Position numbers and translations under genes: made by a program
Notes under the pieces: generated by a model
Database searches by the model: none
Seen by the model: only the letters and a program-made list of their open reading frames with translations
What the model was told of the DNA's origin: nothing
DNA from: Fibrobacteria bacterium GUT77
GTDB taxonomy: Bacteria; Fibrobacterota; Chitinivibrionia; Chitinivibrionales; Chitinispirillaceae
Direction: 5' to 3'
Assembly (NCBI GenBank): GCA_001462255.1
Contig: LIUJ01000039.1
Location: 1-9,255 of the forward strand
DNA: 9,255 bases
In this document: positions 1 to 5,385 of the stretch, piece after piece
Layout of the letters: every line of letters starts with the position of its first letter
Position numbering within the stretch: position 1 is the stretch's first letter

Positions 1-20
1 TTTTATTCCGCTACCCACCC

Positions 21-37
21 TGCGGGGACACCCCGCA
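21..37. repeat. GC-rich hairpin with triplet loop downstream of tssB
   Basis: A perfect 7-bp inverted repeat, TGCGGGG/CCCCGCA, flanks the 3-nt loop ACA. On the minus strand it follows the larger hairpin at 70-110 after a 32-nt AT/GC-mixed spacer. No T-run follows on either strand, so it is not a standard rho-independent terminator. It looks like part of an intergenic palindromic repeat element; that is an inference from its shape and position only. Confidence 0.6.
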
Positions 38-69
38 ACGCCCCGCTATATAATAACCCTTTCCTCAAC

Positions 70-110
70 GTTTTCCCTATCAGGTGGGTCTCCCACCTGA
101 TAAGGAAAAC
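70..110. repeat. 41-nt near-perfect palindrome downstream of tssB
   Basis: Positions 70-88 pair with 92-110 around a 3-nt loop (TCT). Eighteen of 19 positions pair: an inner 11-bp stem TATCAGGTGGG/CCCACCTGATA, one C/A mismatch, then a further 7 bp GTTTTCC/GGAAAAC. It starts 44 nt after the tssB stop codon. There is no T-run after the stem on either strand, so Rho-independent termination is not well supported. An mRNA 3'-end stabiliser or a REP/MITE-like repeat fits better. The hairpin is directly visible; its function is not. Confidence 0.75.
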
Positions 111-154
111 TATAACAAACCGATACGTCAACATCAAAAGATTATTATCATTGA

Positions 155-658
155 TTATTTTTCTTCAAGTTCGGGAACGATTTTTTGTAATTCTGTACGT
201 AATTTTTGCGCCGACTCGGGATTTTTGATTAATTCTTCAAGACGACGTCTGAATTCTCTGTTGTCCAATAGGTTGGACTTTAGGTCTTTTAACAAATTCC
301 GAGCGGCGAGCAAACGGCACAGAGACGGTACGGCCGAAGCCACGTTCTCCGGTCTGAAAGAGTCCATTCCAGTAATAGGAATAGTAACCGGCATCTCGCT
401 CCCGTCGCCCTTCAGTTTGTTGTCCACTGTAAACGAAAGCGACAGGCCGAACTTCGCCATGACCTGTTGAAAGTTGTTTTTGTCAATCGCGATCTTGTCG
501 CGGTCGGCAATACGGCTATCCTTCTTGCGCCCCGTAAAGTCGCCCATCACGAGCAATTTTAGCGGCAGTTCAATGTTTTTACGCGCGTCGCCCTTGCCCA
601 CGTCGAGCTTAAGGTTGATTCGCGCCGCCGGTATCTCATTCTGAAAACTTCCCGCCAT
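155..658 (-). CDS. tssB: Type VI secretion sheath small subunit TssB (VipA/ImpB)
   Basis: TssB forms, together with TssC, the contractile cytoplasmic sheath that drives the T6SS needle. The 167 residues match the usual length. Family landmarks appear in order: the N-terminal ARINLKLDVG strand (11-20), LPLKLLVMGDFTGR (31-44), IAIDKNNFQQVMAKF (56-70), then MDSFRPENVASAVPSLCRLL (98-117) and the C-terminal helices LLDNREFRRRLEELI (130-144) that contact TssC. The ATG start is supported by an AAAGGGA ribosome-binding site 6 nt upstream. It lies 60 bp downstream of tssA on the same strand, so the two are probably co-transcribed. Oddly, tssC, normally immediately downstream, is not visible in the remaining 154 bp. 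The assignment to TssB rests on motif recognition and is strong. Confidence 0.96.
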   Translation of the reverse strand: MAGSFQNEIPAARINLKLDVGKGDARKNIELPLKLLVMGDFTGRKKDSRIADRDKIAIDKNNFQQVMAKFGLSLSFTVDNKLKGDGSEMPVTIPITGMDSFRPENVASAVPSLCRLLAARNLLKDLKSNLLDNREFRRRLEELIKNPESAQKLRTELQKIVPELEEK

Positions 659-718
659 TTTTTGTCCCTTTCCGTTTGTGTTTTAACGCGTGTATCAATA
701 ACTGTTGAACGCGTATAC

Positions 719-1507
719 CTATATTCCCATCTCCAATACTTCAGCGATCCGCTTTAGGCACCTCGCTATTTCCCTACGCGCGTCCGCGTTTATCCCTGGA
801 TCGGTTTTTTTATCCGTAGGCTTGCCGACGGGTTTATTATTCTGCGGTTTATCCCAAAAACTCGCCGCTTGACCGCTACTCTCCGCCAACACAAGCCCCG
901 CGTCCGCAACACCCGCAACCGACGCGTCGGCATACGTTGACGCCGTCTCCGCCTTCGCCTTCGCCTCAAGCTCGCTCTTAATCGCGCTCTCCCACTCAAG
1001 CGCACGCTTGTACAGTAGCAACGGAAACGGAGCGCCCACCGACGAAAATCGTTTTTCAAGCGCCGACTTAAACCTCAATAACGCCGCCAAAAGCCTCGCG
1101 ACGTGTTCCGCGTCTCGCGCCGACGCCTCAACTTTGGGACAAGCGCTTGTGAAACGCGATTCCGACAACCAACGCAAGGCCGATAATTTTGCCCCGTCGC
1201 GTTGCGGAAATATTTTGTCGTAACTATCTCCGCAATAATCAGCCAACGCCCAAAAAACATCCGCCAATCGCCCGTGGTCGCCCATCCTAAGCATCGCGTA
1301 AGCCAAAAACGAGAGAGCCCTCACGTCCTTAGACTTCTCCGACAGTATCTTGACGGAAAGCGACTCCACGGCATTGACATCGATGTCGCCGAGTTTTCCC
1401 ATCTCAACCTTCAACGCCTCGTAGTCGACGTCGTGGTTGACGTCGGAACCGAACGGGCTGTCGACGTTAGGTATAGGTGCGGTTATTTTTGATAAAAAAT
1501 CCGACAC
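719..1507 (-). CDS. tssA: TssA-like type VI secretion protein with ImpA N-terminal domain, short C-terminus
   Basis: TssA proteins organise T6SS assembly, recruiting baseplate parts and priming or capping tail-sheath growth. Residues about 10-118 fit the ImpA N-terminal domain: PFGSDVNHDVDYEAL near the start, then SEKSKDVRALSFLAYAMLR (57-75), GDHGRLADVFWAL (76-88), and FPQRDGAKLSALRWLSE (100-116). An Ala/Lys/Glu-rich linker follows (about 176-240). The final helix, ARREIARCLKRIAEVLEMGI (243-262), resembles the entry to the usual C-terminal oligomerisation domain, but the protein stops there; most TssA proteins are 340 or more residues. The start is GTG, chosen because a GAGGAT ribosome-binding site lies about 6 nt upstream. 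It follows the 799-residue surface-protein gene after a 77-bp gap holding a hairpin, and precedes tssB by 60 bp. Family assignment is strong; function of so short a form is uncertain. Confidence 0.88.
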   Translation of the reverse strand: MSDFLSKITAPIPNVDSPFGSDVNHDVDYEALKVEMGKLGDIDVNAVESLSVKILSEKSKDVRALSFLAYAMLRMGDHGRLADVFWALADYCGDSYDKIFPQRDGAKLSALRWLSESRFTSACPKVEASARDAEHVARLLAALLRFKSALEKRFSSVGAPFPLLLYKRALEWESAIKSELEAKAKAETASTYADASVAGVADAGLVLAESSGQAASFWDKPQNNKPVGKPTDKKTDPGINADARREIARCLKRIAEVLEMGI

Positions 1508-1537
1508 GGTTTATCCTCGCTCTCTGCTTGATACGTA

Positions 1538-1560
1538 GGGGCGACCGTCCCCGGTCGCCC
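1538..1560. repeat. GTAGGGGCGACC-type palindromic repeat between two genes
   Basis: GGGCGACC (1539-1546) and GGTCGCCC (1553-1560) form a perfect 8-bp stem around the loop GTCCCC. It sits in the 77-bp gap between the stop of the 799-residue protein gene and the start of tssA. There is no T-run on the minus-strand side, so termination of the upstream gene is doubtful. The leading GTAGGGGCG is shared, in the opposite orientation, with the hairpin at 6994-7033, suggesting an interspersed repeat family. Confidence 0.65.
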
Positions 1561-1584
1561 GGCTTTTGACATCGAAAAACGTTG

Positions 1585-3984
1585 CTATCTTTGCACGTTT
1601 ATCAGTACCGATACCCTCTCGGTCTTCCCGGCCTTTGTGGTAAGAATGCCGCGAGCCACATACGTGCCTTCGGCGGCTTGGCGGCCTTTCGCGTCTTTCA
1701 AGTCCCACTTGGCGACCAAACGTCTATTGGCATTGCCGCGATTGTCGTTGACAATTACGGTTACAACCGCGTCGCCGGCGGCATCGTAAATAAACAGCTT
1801 CCCGTCTTTGAGAGCGGCGCCGCTACGGAAGAAACTAACCGTACTGCCGGAGGAACTCGAAATCGGGATCGGACCGGCGGTCAGGCTACCGGATACAGCG
1901 GCGACCGGAGCGATTGCGGCGGCCTCCGACGGACGAGCGGAGGGGAGGTCGCGGGAGGATTCGAGTACGGATACGGCGAAAAATGTCCTTTCACCGGTCC
2001 ATGATAAGGTCAGCGCCTTATCCTCTTTTACCTCCGTACCGCTCTTTGGCATGCCGAAGATAAACTTCTCACCCGGTACTGCCCCTAAGTTACCTATACC
2101 GTTTGGGTTTCCGTAACTACGATGCCAGTCGCCGTCATTCTTAACCATATATATGCTGTCCCGTACATTGTCGAACGTAACGTAATCGTCTATCGGCGGT
2201 TTAGCCGACTCACCGATGGTTCCGCCCGGAATAACCGGAATGATCGCAGGAATAACACCGCTTTTGGAGCCGTTGATATCAAACTCAACCTTATATGTCC
2301 TGCCGGTAGTGAAGTAGATGTCGTCGCCGTTCACGGCAAACTTCATATCGCGATTAAGCGCGGTGTCCGCCACGAAGCTTTGGACGACGCCGGCGCCGTT
2401 CTCCAATACAAGGGAATCCGCCCAACTACCACCTAACGATATATGATATTTTTCGCCGTTCGGTTTAAATTTATATTCGCCGTCTGTTGTTACTCTCATA
2501 GGAACCGCAAAATCCGCCGTATAACCGATACGCCCTTTTACTACTGGGGAACCGCCGAATTCAAGGGTCCCGGGGCTCCCACCTCTATTACCTCCAACCA
2601 GTTTGACGGCAACTGTTCCACCGTCGCTCTCTTCCGCTAAGTTCTTTACCTTCCCGCCGTATAGCAATAAAGATCCTCGATTGTTTATAAAAATCGTTGC
2701 CGTTTTAGCGTAATTGTTACTAATCTCGGCCTTTCCTAATATACGGCTACTTCCATCAAAATCTACATAAACCGCGTATCCTCTGTTACGAGCAGTGATT
2801 TTACCGCCGATAATATCCAAGCCAATCTCCGTTTCACCCAAACTCCTAGAAGTATTCTCTACCACCTTACAGTATCCGATATCGCTATTGGATTCTATTC
2901 TAGCCGAATCGGAAATCACAACCTTGCCGTAACCTTTAACAACGAAGTAGCTTAACGGCTCATCGTTGTGTACATAACCGCCGGAAAATGTCAACTCCCC
3001 TCCTTGGTTATTAACCACACCATAATAACTTGACGTGCTTTTTGAAGAAATATCCGCCGTTCCGGTTATATTGACCTCTGGAACCCATCCGCTTTCATTA
3101 TATCTGTTATTAATGGCGATAGAAACATCGTTACATTCGTTTGACACTTTTCCCCCGAATATATTCAACTCTCCGTGGTTTACAATCGTCCCGCCGTTAT
3201 AGCTTGTGTCCGCCGACACTATTCTCGCGTCTCCCGATATATTAACCGTAGCGCGCGAATCGTTTTTTATGGCATAATCCTTGGCCGAATTGCTACCGAT
3301 AAAACCTCCGACGACATCAAGTTGGCCTCCCCCCTCGTTGTCTATTTTCGATACAATACCGCTAATCACCGTCACTATGCTTTTTGCGCCCTTATTAACG
3401 ATTTTACCGCAAGAAGTCGTGGGTGTTTCGCCATTATATGTAAATTCCGAACTGTCATTGACTTGCACCGCTATTTCTTTCGTAGTTGAGATTGCCGCAT
3501 TACACTCCACAACCGCTCCATTAGATACAACAAGGGCTTGCGTTTGGTCAGACAAATTATCAACAACACTCTTAAGCGCGCCGGTCAGCCTCACATCACC
3601 CCATCTATAGCTTCCCACTTTCGCGCCGTCAATAACCAAGCTATTCGAACCTAAGTCCAACGGAACACCACTTGAACCGAGTTGTATATGACAAGCCTCC
3701 CCCTTAGCATGCTGCATCACAGCCGCCATTACCACGAAAATTGACTCCCCACTTCCAATAGTTTGTTCCGTTGCCCCCACGGCTGTTGTAGCTGTGTACC
3801 CGACAATGCTCAAACTATTGTAAACTATATACTTAAGCTCACCACCCCTCTTAACATCCGCCGCACCGCCGCTCTTCGCAAACCCGCCGTATGAATCGGC
3901 AACCCCGGCCCCCGCGGCAAACAACAACACCGCCACCGCCGCCATCCACCCCCCACGTCCCCCAAACTTCGTCACGCCAACCAT
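1585..3984 (-). CDS. Secreted repeat protein, beta-helix-like, with FlgD-like C-terminal domain
   Basis: No specific function is recognised. The 799-residue protein begins with a signal peptide: a basic start, the hydrophobic run MAAVAVLLFAAGAGVA (14-29) and probable cleavage after residue 29. Residues about 219-484 hold roughly five imperfect repeats of 45-50 residues, each with an N-x-G-x-L-x-x-x-G-G-x-V core followed by an I-S-G-x-A-x-I-like strand; this pattern suggests a right-handed beta-helix adhesin fold. Residues 563-600 (YKVEFDINGS onward) resemble an InlB/Listeria-Bacteroides repeat lacking its usual G-W ending. After a Ser/Ala/Pro-rich linker (about 680-715), residues 728-799 form a FlgD-Ig-like domain with LFIYDAAGDAV and WDLKDAKGRQAAEGTYVARG, a type often found at the C-terminus of exported FCB proteins. 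The ATG is fixed by AGGAG 6 nt upstream. Cell-surface location is an inference; enzymatic activity is not evident. Confidence 0.85.
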   Translation of the reverse strand: MVGVTKFGGRGGWMAAVAVLLFAAGAGVADSYGGFAKSGGAADVKRGGELKYIVYNSLSIVGYTATTAVGATEQTIGSGESIFVVMAAVMQHAKGEACHIQLGSSGVPLDLGSNSLVIDGAKVGSYRWGDVRLTGALKSVVDNLSDQTQALVVSNGAVVECNAAISTTKEIAVQVNDSSEFTYNGETPTTSCGKIVNKGAKSIVTVISGIVSKIDNEGGGQLDVVGGFIGSNSAKDYAIKNDSRATVNISGDARIVSADTSYNGGTIVNHGELNIFGGKVSNECNDVSIAINNRYNESGWVPEVNITGTADISSKSTSSYYGVVNNQGGELTFSGGYVHNDEPLSYFVVKGYGKVVISDSARIESNSDIGYCKVVENTSRSLGETEIGLDIIGGKITARNRGYAVYVDFDGSSRILGKAEISNNYAKTATIFINNRGSLLLYGGKVKNLAEESDGGTVAVKLVGGNRGGSPGTLEFGGSPVVKGRIGYTADFAVPMRVTTDGEYKFKPNGEKYHISLGGSWADSLVLENGAGVVQSFVADTALNRDMKFAVNGDDIYFTTGRTYKVEFDINGSKSGVIPAIIPVIPGGTIGESAKPPIDDYVTFDNVRDSIYMVKNDGDWHRSYGNPNGIGNLGAVPGEKFIFGMPKSGTEVKEDKALTLSWTGERTFFAVSVLESSRDLPSARPSEAAAIAPVAAVSGSLTAGPIPISSSSGSTVSFFRSGAALKDGKLFIYDAAGDAVVTVIVNDNRGNANRRLVAKWDLKDAKGRQAAEGTYVARGILTTKAGKTERVSVLINVQR

Positions 3985-4007
3985 ACTTCTCTCCTTACAT
4001 TTAATGG

Positions 4008-4013
4008 TTTATA
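4008..4013 (-). promoter_or_regulatory. Possible -10 box for the 799-residue protein gene
   Basis: On the minus strand TATAAA lies 24 nt upstream of the ATG, in an AT-rich leader and upstream of the strong AGGAG site. No good -35 hexamer sits at 16-18 nt, so this is weak. The promoter consensus of this lineage is unknown to me. Confidence 0.25.
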
Positions 4014-4069
4014 AATGAAAACAAAAACACAATTTTCGACGCAATTCGACAATCAATCGCTTCACCGAC

Positions 4070-4149
4070 ATTAGACAACGAGAGATACAACGAGATTCTT
4101 CACCGGTATTTGTCATTATGGCAAACACGGTAAACGGAGACGCATCCCC
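4070..4149. repeat. Structured direct repeat, copy 1
   Basis: The left flank is ATTAG, then two ACAACGAGA 9-mers at 4075 and 4087 (12-bp period) and GATTCTT. The centre is a hairpin: ACCG (4102-4105) with CGGT (4128-4131) and inner TTTG (4109-4112) with CAAA (4122-4125). The right flank is AAACGGAGACGCATCCCC (4132-4149), identical over 18 bp to copy 2. The similarity to copy 2 lies in the flanks; the central sequence differs. Confidence 0.75.
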
Positions 4150-4226
4150 ATGTGTACCGGAGCGGATATAAAAACGCGTCAATGTATCTTGTCGATACGT
4201 CAACACATTAGTACGCCCATACCATT

Positions 4227-4341
4227 ATTAGTTACAACGAGAGGCACAACGAGATTTTTTGCCGTTTATTCTTATTGTGAAAACAATGAGAATATTGATA
4301 AACGCATTAATGACAATTACGGCAAACGGAGACGCATCCCC
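4227..4341. repeat. Structured direct repeat, copy 2, with longer central hairpin
   Basis: The left flank repeats the copy 1 order: ATTAG, ACAACGAGA at 4234 and 4246 (12-bp period), GATTTTT. GCCG (4261-4264) pairs with CGGC (4320-4323), and the pairing extends through TTT/AAA. AAACGGAGACGCATCCCC (4324-4341) closes the copy. The centre is about twice as long as in copy 1. The outermost pair of the four-pair stem is A-T in copy 1 and G-C in copy 2, a compensatory change that supports a folded structure. Confidence 0.75.
4264..4303 (+). repeat. GAAA-capped hairpin inside repeat copy 2
   Basis: GTTTAT (4264-4269) pairs with ATAAAC (4298-4303). TCTTATTGT (4270-4278) pairs with ACAATGAGA (4283-4291), including one G-T wobble. 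The loop is GAAA and a 6-nt bulge ATATTG sits on the 3' side. Read as RNA from the plus strand the loop is a GNRA tetraloop; read from the minus strand it is TTTC. GCCG/CGGC (4261-4264 and 4320-4323) is an alternative or outer pairing that shares base 4264. Confidence 0.5.
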
Positions 4342-4395
4342 GAAGAATTTCCCACTAACACTTATAATATAATTTATCCGCGGCGATAATGCAAG

Positions 4396-4421
4396 TTTTT
4401 TTTATTTTTTTTTATTTTTTT
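4396..4421. other. Phased homopolymer T-tract (A-tract on the coding strand)
   Basis: The plus strand reads T8, A, T9, A, T7, with the interrupting A bases 10 bp apart (4404 and 4414). It starts 11 bp beyond the sigma-factor stop codon in the direction of transcription. On the minus strand it is an A-rich 3' untranslated tract, so it cannot serve as that gene's terminator U-run. Helically phased A-tracts can bend or stiffen DNA. Confidence 0.6.
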
Positions 4422-4432
4422 ACATCGACCGC

Positions 4433-5260
4433 TTACGCCGTGAAAAACGGGCTGAGCTTCTCGCGCGACGCCGGGTTCTGCATTAGCTTGCGCAGCGACC
4501 TATCCCTAATGATTCTCACGCGCTCGCGCGTCAACTTGAGCTCGTGCCCTATCTCCTCCAGCGTGAACTGCTTTGAAAAGTTCAGGCCGTAGTACATGCG
4601 CAGTATCCGCTCCTCCCTGCCGGACACGTACTGCAAAACGTTGCCGAGCGCTTCGTTCAGCTCCTTGCGCGTGCTTTCCTCATCCTGCTCCGGGTCCTCG
4701 CCCAGTACGTCTTGCATGGTTTTGACACTGTCGTCGTCTTGGCGCATACTCGTTATGGGGGCGTCCATAGAAATGCCGTGTACGCGCTCCATTACCTCCA
4801 CGATCTCGGCTTCAAGGTCTTTGAACTCCTCGGTTCTAACGGTGCTCAGGTAGTCGCCGCTGTGACGTTCCATCGCCTGTCGGAACTTATTGAGCAACGC
4901 GATTTTGTTGGGTGGGATGCGCACCGTCCCGGACTGTTCAAATATTGCCTTTTGTATTGACTGGCGTATCCACCACACGGCGTAGGAGATGAACTTGACG
5001 TTGTTTCCGAGGTCAAAGCGCTTGGCGGCCTTGAGCAGACCTATGTTGCCCTCGTTTATCAGCTCCAAAAAACTTAGGCCGCGCCCGCGGTAACGTTGAG
5101 CGATACTGACGACAAAACGCTGGTTCGCGGTGATGAGCCTCTCGGTCGCATCCGCGTCTTTGAGCTGCACGAGTTTGATTAGCTCACGCTCCTCTTGTCC
5201 GTCAAGCACACGATATTGCTTGATGTCCCGGAAGTAGAGCGCCTCTGGCCTTAGGTTCAT
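4433..5260 (-). CDS. rpoD: RNA polymerase sigma-70 family factor, RpoD/SigA-type, short
   Basis: Sigma factors direct RNA polymerase to promoters; this one recognises -10 and -35 elements through regions 2 and 4. The 275 residues lack region 1.1, as in Bacteroidetes SigA. Region 1.2 lies around 7-35. Region 2 includes TANQRFVVSIAQRYRGRGLS (44-63), LINEGNIGLLKAAKRFD (67-83) and ISYAVWWIRQSIQKAIFEQS (91-110). Region 3 spans about 115-190, with a SMDAPI motif at 164-169. Region 4 spans about 205-262, with the helix-turn-helix FTLEEIGHELKLTRERVRII (232-251). The recognition helix reads TRERVRIIRDRSLRKL, departing from the usual RQIE. The upstream GGAT is only a weak ribosome-binding site. It lies 125 bp after the nfeD-like gene. 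It could be the primary or an RpoS-like group 2 factor; the symbol names the closest family. Confidence 0.93.
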   Translation of the reverse strand: MNLRPEALYFRDIKQYRVLDGQEERELIKLVQLKDADATERLITANQRFVVSIAQRYRGRGLSFLELINEGNIGLLKAAKRFDLGNNVKFISYAVWWIRQSIQKAIFEQSGTVRIPPNKIALLNKFRQAMERHSGDYLSTVRTEEFKDLEAEIVEVMERVHGISMDAPITSMRQDDDSVKTMQDVLGEDPEQDEESTRKELNEALGNVLQYVSGREERILRMYYGLNFSKQFTLEEIGHELKLTRERVRIIRDRSLRKLMQNPASREKLSPFFTA

Positions 5261-5332
5261 ATACAGTATCCGAAAAATGCCCGTTTTTTTTCCGCGATAT
5301 AGGCCGATCCGCCACGACCTACTCTATACTTA

Positions 5333-5361
5333 TATATACTACATTTCGTAACCGTATACAA
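5333..5361 (-). promoter_or_regulatory. Candidate promoter upstream of the sigma factor gene
   Basis: On the minus strand TTGTAT (5361-5356) and TATATA (5338-5333) are separated by 17 nt, about 75 nt upstream of the sigma ATG. The hexamers match the sigma-70 consensus at only 3 of 6 and 4 of 6 positions. The AT-rich run offers other -10 choices, such as TATAAG at 5334-5329. If real, it lets the sigma gene be transcribed apart from the protease gene. Confidence 0.25.
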
Positions 5362-5385
5362 GCGGCGAAATAAATTTTTGATATT

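Larger units (their letters stand above)
3985..4432. other. 448-bp gene-free region with structured direct repeats
   Basis: This stretch separates the sigma factor from the 799-residue protein gene. It is AT-rich and holds two diverged copies of a repeat (4070-4149 and 4227-4341), a long T-tract (4396-4421) and the leader of the downstream gene. Short open frames cross it on both strands, but they lack a ribosome-binding site and recognisable protein character, and they run through the repeats. No convincing terminator for the sigma gene is seen on the minus strand. Confidence 0.7.

Noticed and set aside
84..470. Plus-strand 128-residue open frame
   Set aside because: It is antisense to tssB and starts inside the hairpin; its low-complexity serine-rich translation has no family character.
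790..1059. Arginine-rich 89-residue minus-strand frame
   Set aside because: It is a frame-shifted reading of tssA. The arginine run arises from the GCCTTC repeat that encodes the Ala/Lys/Glu linker.
1539..1560. Terminator for the 799-residue protein gene
   Set aside because: The stem is strong, but CCTACG rather than a T-run follows it on the coding strand.
4009..4206. 65-residue minus-strand frame between the sigma and surface-protein genes
   Set aside because: It runs through repeat copy 1, has no ribosome-binding site and no protein-like pattern.
4374..4421. Plus-strand terminator: TTATC/GATAA stem followed by the T-tract
   Set aside because: The stem is only 5 bp and A/T-rich, sits 6 nt before the T-run, and no plus-strand gene is supported upstream.
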